From contig CM077833.1 of the NCBI GenBank assembly GCA_039720395.1, positions 1,886,797 to 1,950,796 of the forward strand: 64,000 nt of DNA, read 5' to 3'. A program made the translations under genes and the position numbers. This document shows positions 34,466 through 44,399 of this stretch, in pieces. Origin of the DNA: Liquidambar formosana. Taxonomy: Eukaryota > Streptophyta > Magnoliopsida > Saxifragales > Altingiaceae. Within the stretch, counting starts at the first letter, position 1. Each line of letters begins with the position of its first letter. Below the pieces are notes generated by a model, which saw nothing but the letters and a program-made list of their open reading frames with translations, was not told where the DNA came from and did not search any database.

Positions 34466-36409
34466 ATGACCTTAACCCGTCTCTTCACCATTTGCCGCAA
34501 TAACAGCCTTATAATGCCACTTCTACCAAAGCCAAGGCCCTCAACCCCTCACCAATATTGCCAATACCATCGTGCACCCGGCCATGACACTGAGGCTTGT
34601 TCTATACTGAAGAAGAACATTCAAGACCTCATTGACCAAAAGGTTTTGTTGTTGCCAAAGAAATCTATCCAGCAAGAGCTGAAAGAAAGATATGAAGCAG
34701 GGGATCCTCAGGTTGGCCTATTAGGTGAATCGTCGGGGAAATTTGATTACTATGTGCTGTACTCAAGCCCAAGTCCAACATCAGATGAGCCGATAGTCCC
34801 TACAGGTTGGGATGACTTGCCGACAGAGATGGAGAGCATTGACATGATAGAATGGGATGACTTAATGAATGACTCCGAGGAAGTCCATGACATATGGGCT
34901 AGTGATGATGAGCTGGATCATATAACCAGAGGGGGTCGTCATTTCAAGCCTCCCCACCTAGAGTCTGAGAATCCATTGGAAGATTCGGAAGGGCAGAGGC
35001 GTCCTAGCTTGCAAAAAGAAGAGGATGAAGTGCTTAGGCAACTGAAGAAGACCAATGCCAACATCACTATTTGGGGCTTACTCATGGCCTCGCACAAGCA
35101 CAGACAGACCGTGTTGAAACTGTTGAATCAGATACAAGTGCCTGTTGATACATCCCCCGAGGGATTGGTACATTTGGTGAATCCAACTCCCAAGAACTCA
35201 ACCATTGTGTTCACCGATGTGGACCTACCCAAAAGCGGGCCAAGCCATTCTCAAGCTCTCTATGTGACCGTTGACACTATGGGGAAGAGGGTTCCTACCG
35301 TCCATATCGACAATGGGTCTGCACTGAATGTATGTCCTCTCCGAACTGCCACTGTTTTGGGTTTGGGACCCACTGATTTCATGCCATCTGGGCAGACCGT
35401 AAGAGCTTATAACAACACCCGCCGTGAAGTGATAGGGGTAGTTACTTTGCCTCTTATCATGGGACCCACTGAATTTAGGGTGGAATTCCAAGTGTTGGAT
35501 GTGCCGTCATGTTTCAACTTGCTGTTGGGCCGACCTTGGATCCATCCCGCTGGGGCTGTGCCATCTTCACTCCATCAAAAGGTGAAGTTTCCTTACGAAG
35601 GGGCCATAGTAACGCTTCAAGGGGACTATGAATTGAAACTCGCAGGTGTGCCTATATGTGAGATACAACCTGAATCAGCAGCAGTACCACTATCTGGGTT
35701 TGACTATGTCCAATCCATTGAGAAAGAGCTCGAGAAGGGTGAATTAATACCCTTGGACTTTTGCCCCCATGGAAACTTGCACATTGGTGAGATCATGAGA
35801 AGAATGAGCTTCTTTCCAGGCATGGGGCTAGGGCGTTGCCAACAAGGGATCCCTACGTCTATTCAAAGCCGTGTCACCTCATACACCTTCGGGCTAGGAT
35901 ATGAGCCCTCCAGAAATGATTATGCAGAAATGCTGAAGAGGAATAAAGAGAAAGTAAGAGCCAAAGCCGAGGGAAGGGTGCCAGACCTGAGGATCTCGCC
36001 ATACCGACCTACTTTGAATGGTTACTTCGTCAAAGAGGGGGATGATTTTCTATATTGCGGGTTTCCAGAACCCACCTTTAACCAAGCTACCAAGATCCGA
36101 GTTCCGGGTTTTGAAATTTTCTTCACCGAATGGTATCCAATCACAGCTGAAATGGTGGATGATGAAGCCATCAATGATGAGTTCTGGGAAAAGAAAGAGG
36201 AGGACTGGGCAGAGAACCTTGATGCAGGGGCTATGACTGAAATGTTTCAAGACATGATCCTCACCGTGGAAGACTTGACCATTGAAGGACTCCAGGGTTC
36301 ATCCATTAGCCATGCTACCATGCCACTTCTGAATTGGTACCTTGAATGTGGTGTCATTGCGGAGCTCTATGAAGAAGAAGACCTTGGCCTACCTGATAGC
36401 AGCTTGTAG
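34466..36409 (+). CDS. gag C-terminus and aspartic protease of element A
   Basis: Open for 647 codons in the gag frame; the ATG at 34466 only follows the last nonsense codon and is not a real start. It begins with a zinc-knuckle-like CQYHRAPGHDTEAC. Retropepsin, which cuts the polyprotein, shows its catalytic site as HIDNGSALNVCP around residue 282 and its second motif LLLGRPWIH near residue 352. A glycine-rich, G-patch-like FFPGMGLGRCQQG follows near residue 450, then an acidic tail. The stop at 36407 overlaps a possible splice donor (36406): in Tat/Ogre elements an intron separates protease from RT. Confidence 0.88.
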   Translation: MTLTRLFTICRNNSLIMPLLPKPRPSTPHQYCQYHRAPGHDTEACSILKKNIQDLIDQKVLLLPKKSIQQELKERYEAGDPQVGLLGESSGKFDYYVLYSSPSPTSDEPIVPTGWDDLPTEMESIDMIEWDDLMNDSEEVHDIWASDDELDHITRGGRHFKPPHLESENPLEDSEGQRRPSLQKEEDEVLRQLKKTNANITIWGLLMASHKHRQTVLKLLNQIQVPVDTSPEGLVHLVNPTPKNSTIVFTDVDLPKSGPSHSQALYVTVDTMGKRVPTVHIDNGSALNVCPLRTATVLGLGPTDFMPSGQTVRAYNNTRREVIGVVTLPLIMGPTEFRVEFQVLDVPSCFNLLLGRPWIHPAGAVPSSLHQKVKFPYEGAIVTLQGDYELKLAGVPICEIQPESAAVPLSGFDYVQSIEKELEKGELIPLDFCPHGNLHIGEIMRRMSFFPGMGLGRCQQGIPTSIQSRVTSYTFGLGYEPSRNDYAEMLKRNKEKVRAKAEGRVPDLRISPYRPTLNGYFVKEGDDFLYCGFPEPTFNQATKIRVPGFEIFFTEWYPITAEMVDDEAINDEFWEKKEEDWAENLDAGAMTEMFQDMILTVEDLTIEGLQGSSISHATMPLLNWYLECGVIAELYEEEDLGLPDSSL

Positions 36410-36566
36410 GTGTATTAGTTTAGTTTTCCTAATTCAATAAGATGTATCTACTTAACTCACCTTATGGAGTCATAGTATTGATACAGATTTTTTTTTTTTT
36501 TTTTTTTGTGTGTCATTCCTACTATTCCTAGTCAATAAAGTGTGCTTTTTTCCTCTATATATGCAG
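36406..36566 (+). other. putative pro-RT intron of element A (161 nt)
   Basis: Donor GTAGGT at 36406 overlaps the protease stop codon. Acceptor ATATATGCAG ends at 36566 after a T-run (36489-36507) and a pyrimidine-rich segment. Removing it joins the frames without a stop: the codon split TT|T leads to VSFLSSMDIYGMD. Element B has the same donor, acceptor and phase (62818-62640) although the intron body differs. This agrees with the intron known in Ogre elements. No transcript evidence is available here. Confidence 0.75.
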
Positions 36567-39500
36567 TGTCTCTTTTCTCTCCTCTATGGATATTTATGGC
36601 ATGGATATAGATCCTAGAAACGATGTCCCCTCGGAGCTCGTTGAGCAAAGGAAAAGGGGCATCACCGAACCTAATATGGATGAATTGGAATCAATCAACT
36701 TAGGGACGAATGAATTGCCAAGAATAGTTAAAATTGGGAAAACCCTCTCCCCCGTTGAAAAAGAAAAGATGATCTCCCTCTTTGAAGCCAACATTATGGC
36801 TTTTGCATGGTCTTATGAAGACATGCCTAGCATTGACCCCGATATTGTGCAACACTATATCCCCACTAATTCCCTAAAGAAGCCGGTAAAGCAGAAACTC
36901 AGAAGATTAAAACCAGAATGGGCTCTAAAAGTAAAAGAAGAGGTAACTAAACAACTAGACGCGGGTTTCCTCCAAGTTGTGGAGTACCCCGAGTGGTTGT
37001 CAAATATAGTGCCTGTGCCTAAAAAAGATGGGAAAGTGAGGATATGTGTCGACTTCCGAGATCGCAACGCCGCGAGCCCTAAGGATGACTTTCCTTTACC
37101 CCATATCGGCGTGTTGGTAGATAGCACAGTGGGACATGCACTCCTCTCCTTCATGGACGGATTCTCCAGGTATAACCAGATAAAGATGGCGCCTCAAGAC
37201 ATGGAGAAAACAGCCTTTATCACGCAATGGGGAACGTACTGTTACAAGGTAATGCCTTTTGGCTTAAGAAACGCTGGGGCTACTTACCAAAGAGCAGCTA
37301 CGACCTTATTGCATGATATGATCCATAAGGAAGTCGAGGTTTATGTCGATGATATGATCGTGAAGTCTGTGGATAGGGAAGGGCATTTCAAGGTGCTAGA
37401 GAAGTTCCTAGAGCGAGCAAAGAAGTACAATCTCCGTTTAAACCCACAGAAGTGCGCTTTTGGGGTCACTGCAGGCAAGCTATTGGGATTCATGATCACT
37501 CATAGGGGCATCGAAGTGGACCCAGGGAAGATAAAAGCTATTGTGGAGATGGAACCGCCTAGCACTGAGAAGCAGATCTGGGGTTTTCTGGGAAGGGTTC
37601 AATACATAAGCTGATTCATTGCTAACTTGACCATGGTTTGCGAACCAATCTTCAAATTGCTTAAGAAAGGTATGCCAAAAGTATGGAACGAAGAATGCCA
37701 AGAGGCCTTTGAGACCATTAAGAGATACTTAAGCAATCCTCCAATCTTAGTTCCCCCACGGCAAGGTGCACCGCTCTTGTTATACTTAACGGTCACCAAA
37801 ACCACGACGAGAGCTATGTTAGCTCAATATCTCGAAGGGTCTACAAAGGAGAATGCCATCTACTACCTAAGCAAGAAAATGACAGACTATGAAGTGAAGT
37901 ACAATACCATTGAAAAGGCTTGTGTGGCACTAGTATGGGCGACGCAGAAGCTCCAGCACTACATGATGTCCTTCGAAGTGTTCTTGATAAGTCGTATGGA
38001 CCCGTTGAAGTACCTGGTAGAAAGGCTGGTATTGTCATTTAGAACTGCTCGATGGTCAATTCTCCTCAATGAATTTGACATCAAGTACGTAAATCAGAAG
38101 TCTATCAAGGGGAGCGTCATCGCAGACTACCTAGCTAGCTGTCCTGTGTCATCATCCGCTCTGTTCAACGATCAATTCCCAGATGAGGACGTGCTAGAGC
38201 TTGGTAGAAAGACTTGGAGAGTTTATTTTGATGGAGCAGCCAATAAGAAAGGTTATGGGATAAGAGTCCTGCTGGTTTCACCTGAAGAGGCATTTACACC
38301 GTTGGCGGTCAAGCTAGGGTTTGAAGCTACCAACAACATTGCTGAGTATGAGGCCTGTATCCTAGCATTGGAAGCGGCACTTGAATTGGGGATCAAAGAA
38401 TTGGAAGTGTTCGGGGACTCAGCGCTAATCATTTGTCAAATAAAAGGGGAATGGAAAACTCGAGATGAGAAGCTGTTGCCATACCATGCCTATCTGGAAG
38501 CTCTAACCAAGGAGTTCTCAGAAATAGAGTTCAACTACCTGTCAAGAAACAAGAACCAGTTCGCCGATGCCTTGGCGACCCTAGCGTCCATGGTAGAAAT
38601 ACATGAAGGAGGAAATGTGAAGCCGTTGGTGATAGAATGCCAAGACAAGCCTGTGTACTGTTGTGTAATCCGAGGAGGGGAGGTGAATGATGGCCACCCG
38701 TGGTTCCATGACATAAAAAAGTTCATTGAAGAAAGGGAATACCCAGAAGGAGCATCTCGTATCGACAGAAAAACCCTAAGGCGGTTGGCAAGTCACTATG
38801 TACTTTGTGGAGGAAAGCTATATCGAAGATCATACGACGGGATCCACCTGCTGTGTGTCACCGAGGAGGAAGCCGAGCATCTGATTAAAGAAATCCATGA
38901 AGGGACAGGGGCTCCACATATGAATGGCTATATGTTGGCTAAGAAAATCATGAGGTTAGGCTATTATTGGTCTACCATGGAAAGAGATTGCCACGCACAT
39001 GTCAAGAAGTGCCATAAATGCTAACTGGTCGCCAGTGGACAACATTTGCCTTCTATGCCTTTAACAAGTATGTCATCACCATAGCCATTCGCAGTATGGG
39101 GGATAGATATCATCGGACAGATCAAGCCAAAGGCGTCAAATGGGCATGAATACATCCTGGTTGCCATCGATTATTTCACTAAGTGGGTGGAAGCAGCGTC
39201 CTTCAAGACTTTGAATTCCAAGAAGGTAGCACAGTTCATATAGCACAGCATCATCTATCGATATGGGGTACCGCATGAAGTTATCTCAGACAATGGCCAG
39301 CACTTTCAGAAAGAAACCCATGAGCTCTTGCAAAAGTATGGCATAGTTCATCACCTGTCGTCACCGTACCGTCCTCAGACTAATGGCGCAGTGGAAGCAG
39401 CTAACAAGAACATCAAGAAGATACTGCAGAAGACTGCGGACTCACACACAGACTGGCATGAGAAGTTACCGTTGGCTCTATGGGGTTACAGAACATCAAT

Positions 39501-39945
39501 AAGGTCATCAACAGGGGCTACCCCTTACTCTCTAGTTTATGGAATGGAGGCCGTGTTGCCAGTTGAATTGGAGGTTCCTTCACTAAGGGTTGCCGTGGAG
39601 AGCTAGATAACAGAAGTGGACTGGGTTAAGAGCCGTTATGATGAGTTAGCTTTGCTGGATGAAAGGCGTTTAAGGGCGCTGTATCATGTTCAGGGGTATC
39701 AACGGAGAGTTGCCAGAGCATTCAACAAGCATGTCAAAGATCGAGGTCTAAAGAAAGAGGATGTAGTGCTGAAAAAAATCAGAGCTCCAGTGTTCGATCC
39801 GCGGGGAAAATTCAAGCCAAGTTGGGGTGGACCATACATTATCAAAGAGATATTACCAACAGGGGCTGTTTGCCTCATGGACTTAGATGGAATTGAGTTC
39901 GCTCGTCCAACTAATTTGGATCAATTAAAGAAATATCATGTTTGA
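36567..39945 (+). pseudogene. pol of element A: RT, RNase H, integrase
   Basis: Copies RNA into DNA and inserts it. RT: VPVPKKDGKVRICVDFRD, FMDGFSRYNQI (relative B has GYNQI), VMPFGLRNAGATYQR, and the catalytic YVDDM near 37347. RNase H follows (YYLSKKMTDYEVKYN), then a second, plant-type RNase H (VYFDGAANKKGYG, AEYEACILALEAAL). Integrase: the HHCC part near 38920-39020 (GYYWSTMERDCHAHVKKCHKC), catalytic D in IDIIGQIKPK, ISDNGQHF, and a C-terminal GPYIIKEIL. Five nonsense codons in one frame (37612, 39022, 39082, 39241, 39604) make it dead. No frameshift was seen. Confidence 0.93.
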
Positions 39946-40290
39946 AGCCTGCTAGGTTGAAAACCCGTAAGGGCAGCCTAGGCAAAAGTTAAGGCATGAG
40001 AACTACGTAAGACCTGATTCTCCATTCGAAAAAAAAAAAACAAAAAAACAAAAAAAACAAAAAAAAAACAAAAACAAAAACAAAAAAAAAAAAGCAAAGA
40101 AGAAAAATAATGGAGATACGTAGGCAACCCATAAAGTTACCTTGGGTGCGGTCTAAATCAAACAACAAAATCCCAAATTTGATTTATTATTGGCAATTTA
40201 TTCAAAACTAAAATTGATTGACATAGCAATTCATTGGTATTAAGTAAAAGAACTATAAAAGTGCCATAAATATCCTATTCTATTGAGTCT
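39946..40290 (+). other. pol-antisense spacer with A-rich tract
   Basis: Non-coding. An A-rich tract with single C interruptions lies at 40029-40095; element B has a T-rich counterpart (plus strand) at 59066-59177. CTAGGTTGAAAACCCGTAAG after the pol stop is conserved with B. Confidence 0.7.
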
Positions 40291-41577
40291 TCAATTCTTC
40301 TTGGGTTTCTTTGCAGCCCGCTTTTCAGCTTTCTGCTTCTCTCTTTTGTGTCTTCTTTTCTTCCTCAAGTCATGTACATAAGCTGCTATCACTGCTTCCA
40401 TAATATCTTCTCTGCAAGGTCCAAGTTCGTTATTCTTCATAAGTCCAAAAATCCTTTCTCTTCGAGTAGTCTCTCTCTCACCCAAATTGCTTTTCAACCA
40501 TTCCTTGTACTCGAGGCTCATCATATATGGACCATCAGTATTCGTAACTTGAGTTAGTGTCAGCTTGCTAGGCCATCGATCCTTCTCCCAAGTCACTACA
40601 GAAAGACCCGCAGGCACCACAGGATAGTCACCTTTCAAGGAAGTGGGTATGGTTTGCATGGCACCCATCTGACGAAGAACCCTTGAAGGCCAATAGAAAG
40701 AAGTAGACCTCAGTCCTATGAGTCTCACCATTGCACATCCAGAAGTTCGCAGAAGCACTCGTTCACTGCAGCCCCATATGAAGACGAACCACTTGATATT
40801 CCTCCATGAAAGGGTTTGGAAGTAACCTAGCCAATCCCTTAATGAGAACTTTCCAGGCAACTCAATGCAGCGAAGGCAGTAATGTTGGGGCTTGTATGGT
40901 GTAATGACAGTGGGTGATAAGAAATTCATCCTTTCAAGCAACCACATTTGCAACAAAATGGGGCTACCTCCTAAAGGAACTTTTGGGTCCTCATGAGTTT
41001 TATCTAAACCATTCAGGGTTTCAGCTAATACCATGGGAATCAGGTTATGGCCTTTGGCAACGAGAGGAATCAACTCATAGATTTGTATGGGAACATGTGG
41101 AGTACCAGTGGAAATAAGGAAATGACCAATGAGGCAAAAGGCAAGTGCATGCTTAATAGGAAAGGTAAATTTCAGAATACCTTTCCTATCATAGGCCAAA
41201 AAGGAGGTTGCCAATTTCATCAAGTCAACCATATGGTCCTTTACAAACGTAGAGGCATATTGTGGGTGAATCCCAAGGAGGTTGGAAAAAGAAGTAAGGA
41301 AGCTTGGGCGAGGAGTAGGGAGAATGAAAGGACCTACCGATGAAACTCCATACAACGCGTAGAATTCCTCCAAGGTTGGGCACAGTTCTTCATAGTTGAA
41401 GCGGAACACATGAATTTGGGGATCCCAAAAATATGTAGCAGCAGTCAAGAGGCTCATTTCAAGCTTCACATGCCTCAAGGAAAGCAATGGATCCAAGCCA
41501 AAGCACTTGAACTCATATTTTGCTTTAGCACTCATAACTCTCAAAAACCCTCCTAAAAATTTGTCTAGAGCCTCCAT
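40291..41577 (-). CDS. antisense plant-mobile-domain-like protein (428 aa), intact
   Basis: Single uninterrupted frame antisense to element A, from the ATG at 41577 to the stop at 40291. The N-terminal part has FWDPQIHVFRFNYEELCPTL and EEFYALYG, the style of plant mobile domain / DUF7745-like proteins that travel with plant retrotransposons. Further on come LAFCLIGHFLISTG, GGSPILLQMWLLERMNFL and QTLSWRNIKWFVFIWGC. The C-terminus is very basic (KKRRHKREKQKAEKRAAKKP), suggesting nuclear localisation or nucleic-acid binding. Element B has a homologue at 57973-58880. Molecular function is not known; a role in regulating or silencing the element would be speculation. Upstream lie a TATA box (41633) and the dyad module. 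Confidence 0.85.
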   Translation of the reverse strand: MEALDKFLGGFLRVMSAKAKYEFKCFGLDPLLSLRHVKLEMSLLTAATYFWDPQIHVFRFNYEELCPTLEEFYALYGVSSVGPFILPTPRPSFLTSFSNLLGIHPQYASTFVKDHMVDLMKLATSFLAYDRKGILKFTFPIKHALAFCLIGHFLISTGTPHVPIQIYELIPLVAKGHNLIPMVLAETLNGLDKTHEDPKVPLGGSPILLQMWLLERMNFLSPTVITPYKPQHYCLRCIELPGKFSLRDWLGYFQTLSWRNIKWFVFIWGCSERVLLRTSGCAMVRLIGLRSTSFYWPSRVLRQMGAMQTIPTSLKGDYPVVPAGLSVVTWEKDRWPSKLTLTQVTNTDGPYMMSLEYKEWLKSNLGERETTRRERIFGLMKNNELGPCREDIMEAVIAAYVHDLRKKRRHKREKQKAEKRAAKKPKKN

Positions 41578-41625
41578 AATTTCTAATAAATGAATACAAG
41601 TAGATTTAGGAACCTCTTGGATGTG

Positions 41626-41633
41626 TTTTTATA
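41626..41633 (-). promoter_or_regulatory. TATA box of the antisense gene
   Basis: TATAAAAA on the minus strand, 49 bp before the ATG at 41577, which leaves room for a short 5' UTR. Confidence 0.65.
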
Positions 41634-41720
41634 GGAAAAAGGTCACAAATCCAAGTTCAAATAGGAAAAAACCCGTCAGAATAGGAAGTTTCCTATTCAA
41701 AGTGGGATTTCTGCTTCGGG

Positions 41721-41800
41721 CTCGGGTGACCACCCAGGCCTGGGCGGCTAGCCACTTGGGCTTGGGCGGCTAGCCGCCCAGCCTCGGGTGGTTACCCGAG
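41721..41800. promoter_or_regulatory. GC-rich dyad module upstream of the antisense gene
   Basis: Outer inverted repeat CTCGGGTGACCACCC (41721) and GGGTGGTTACCCGAG (41786), one mismatch in 15. Inside are two CTAG-centred GC palindromes, one perfect over 18 bp (41763-41780). It is the same design and nearly the same sequence as 30175-30254. On the minus strand it is followed by GAAGCAGAAATCCC and CCTATTCTGACGGG, matching GAAGCGGATTCCTCC and CCTATTTTGACGTAC after the LTR module. It ends about 88 bp before the TATA box. Confidence 0.8.
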
Positions 41801-42035
41801 GCCGTTTTCCTATTTTGCCCAGTTTTGCCTATTTTTGACCTAATTTGACCCCTATATGGTTATGTGACCTTAGGAAGCTTATTTTGAGCTTGTTTTTGCA
41901 CAAAAACATAAGTAAATCACCACCATGGAATTCCAAAAGTCTCATACAAAGTACCAAAGCAAATGTTCAAAAGAAAGGTTACAAAGCATAAAGAAAGATG
42001 TTTCATTCATTCACAAAGCAAGAGGTTAAGCTAAG

Positions 42036-43173
42036 CTAATGATCTCCCGTGGTTCTTCTCTTTCTACTTGACTCGCCTCTACCACGACCAGCATGAGGAT
42101 TCCTTTGGGGTGGCATTGGTTGTGGTGAACGCAGTGTGGAGACCTGTTGCAAAGAAATCAATTAATAAAGAAGGGTTATGCCTTTAACTCCTATGATTGG
42201 AATGAACAAAAGGGATAACTTACAGTGGGATTTAGTCGCCCCTCTAGCATAGAGTTCGCCAAACTCATCCTAACAAGGTCCCACCTTAATCCCTCGCTGA
42301 GTTCAAGGCACTCCTGTGCGTACTCTCGGGGAACCTAAAAGATAAACATGGTTAATAAATGATGAAAGAAGTTTTAGGTAAAGCAAAAGGCTTAGAGCTT
42401 ACATGTTCATAGCTCGGGTCAATCCTGGGGACTTCATCAAAAGCAGGGTGAGTAATATTAGTCTTCATGAACTCCAACCCATTGCATAGGTTCACTTGCC
42501 AGTCGAGTACTGGGAGAGGTGGCTGTGCCATTCCCCCCATCTCATAATCCTCATCCCCATGAGTCATGCCTGTGGAGGACGCTATTGTGGAACTATGTCC
42601 ACGAGCTCGCCGGCCCTGCAATAGATAATTTGTTTAAGAGGAGTGCTTGTACGAATCGATAATTGAAAAGAATGGAGACTCACCCCTTGAGGTGGGAAGC
42701 CAATGACTCTAGGGCGCATCAGAAACTGGTTGCAGAAAGTCATGTAGTCAGTATTGGGCGAGGTGAACTCCTCGGCATCCCATCCAATCAGAGCTTCCAT
42801 CAGCTCATCCCCATCCAGAGAGTCAGTGTGCCTCATGTTTATGGGAGGCAAGACAGGGGTAAGAGCGGCATCCACTCGTCCTTTCACCTGCCTAAGGACG
42901 CGCTCCCCTAAATACTAGTATCGCCCTGAGGGACCCTCAAAGAGTACCCTCTTCCCAGTCAACTCCAAATAGGACACACACCTCCTAGGCAGCCTGCCTT
43001 CCCACAGTCCCCACGGGCTCCACTCTACCTGTTGAATTTGAGAAAATGATGAGCAAGATAATAAAAAATGAATGAAAGAAAAGAATGAGGAAGGTGGATT
43101 ACCATGTCAGCATTTAGGCTCGCCAAGTACGCCCTCGCATGGGCGTAGTCATGCCTATTGGGGGCACGCACAG
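42036..43173 (-). pseudogene. spliced antisense gene, plant-mobile-domain C-terminal type
   Basis: Five exons follow from GT-AG borders, all between whole codons: 43173-43103 (5' end missing), 43028-42684, 42615-42403, 42334-42224 and 42143-42036 with the stop. Exon 1 reads APNRHDYAHARAYLASLNAD and exon 2 starts VEWSPWGLWEGRLPRRC, then YLGERVLRQVKGRVD, the style of the C-terminal half of plant mobile domain proteins. One in-frame TAG interrupts exon 2 (42917-42915), just before YLGERV. Exon 5 ends in a basic RGRGESSRKRRTTGDH. The gene is cut at its 5' side by the LTR fragment starting at 43174, which has the same orientation. It could be host-derived cargo of element A or an older captured gene. 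Confidence 0.7.
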
Positions 43174-44110
43174 TGTGAACCCCGGAAATCGGGCCCACAA
43201 GGGATTGGCGAAAAGATTGGCTAGGTTTGAAAAAGGGAAAGGAGTCGCCACCTTATTTTTTAAAGGAAACAAGGAAAACCCTAAAAAACAGTTTTGTTTT
43301 AGGAAAACAAAATAATGACTCCATGTTTAAAAATGGTAAGGCAAATGATCTTTTGGAAACCAGAGAAATCGGGGATTCGGAGGCTAAGTTACGATATGGG
43401 AAGGTTCTAGGCAAAGCCTATAGGCACCCATATCGCCCTAAACGATCTCTTAATTTAATTGGGCTAAATCAAAGTCTTAATCACACACAAATCAACAGTT
43501 ATCATCACAAGACAGCATGCATATCATTCATTCATTCATCCATATAATCAAGTAAATCAAAGAAAAACAGAAAAAGAAGGAAGGGGGAGAAAACCTAGGA
43601 TACTTAGTATCCTAGGGCGGACTTGAACCTCACGAAGAGCGCCTACGTACCATGTATGGAAATACATGGATCAAAGTCCACGTAGTTCGAAAAGGAATAG
43701 GGTTATAACCTAATCAAGGCCTATAGTAAACCCTAAGTTTCCTTTCATGTAAAACATGGTAAGTTTCCAAAATAAATGATTCTCAAAAGATTTTTGGTAA
43801 AATATGGAATTTTGATAAGAAATGGAAACCTCGATTCAAAAGGTATTTGTTATTGAAAGGAAACTATAAGGATTGCCATGTTCCCCTATTAGGAAATAAC
43901 CCTAGGGGGGGAGAAAGGGAAAGTTTCAAAGGAAGGAAAGAAGGGTGAATTGGGGCACCCTCATACCCTACTTACCTTAAGCGAAAGCAACCTGTCAAAG
44001 TAACCACCCTATTGCATAGGGTAATTACCTTATTTGTAAGATTTCATCTTACAATAGCCAAAATAACCACCCCACATTGGTGGGTAGTTGCACTTGTTGT
44101 ACCTGTCAAA
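43174..44110 (-). mobile_element. Tat/Ogre LTR fragment (D), 3' portion
   Basis: Minus-strand match to the last 0.9 kb of the LTR at 29465-32208, ending CCGGGGTTCACA at 43174. It includes the hairpin (43393-43434), a GGTGGCGACTCC segment and a TCCTAGG segment near 43600. Similarity fades near 44110 in the CACCCTATTGCATAGGG region, so U3 and the promoter are missing. No primer-binding site follows the LTR end; exon sequence of the spliced gene does. Confidence 0.85.
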
Positions 44111-44399
44111 ATTTGTATTGACATTTTAGAAGGTTGAAACTTGAAGCTTTAATTTGTAATGACATTTTGGAAAAGGTTAAAGCTTGAAGCTTGAGGCTTT
44201 TAATATAGTGATATGGATGCTTTAATATCTTTGTTGATTTATTTTCAATTTGTAATGACATTTTGGAAGGTTGATATTTTGGATGGTTTCATTAGTTAAA
44301 TGAATGTTTTAAGTTTGGGTTTGAATTAATTTGGATAAGTTTGGGATTGAGATATCATATTTTGGATGGTTTCATTATTTTAAATAGGGTATAGGTATA
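44111..44399. repeat. AT-rich repeats (TTTGTAATGACATTTTGGAA)
   Basis: Three copies of an AATTTGTA(T/A)TGACATTTT(A/G)GAA phrase and several AAGCTTGAAGCTT words. Non-coding; possibly internal to the CACTA-type element ending at 45339. Confidence 0.5.

Larger units (their letters stand above)
29465..41577 (+). mobile_element. Tat/Ogre Ty3/gypsy retrotransposon (element A)
   Basis: Order: 5' LTR, primer-binding site, leader, gag, protease, intron, RT-RNase H-integrase, A-rich spacer, then an antisense gene. That is the architecture of the Tat clade, some members of which carry antisense extra ORFs between pol and the 3' LTR. No plus-strand 3' LTR was found, so the right border is only set to the start of the antisense ORF; the antisense gene at 42036-43173 may also belong to it. 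Nonsense codons in gag and pol make it non-autonomous today. Confidence 0.88.

Noticed and set aside
36406..36566. Frameshift or readthrough as the way to express pol
   Set aside because: The protease and RT frames are separated by 176 bases with stops, while a GT-AG intron joins them exactly in both elements.
43174..44110. 3' LTR of element A
   Set aside because: It is in the opposite orientation and lacks U3; a 3' LTR of a plus-strand element must read plus.
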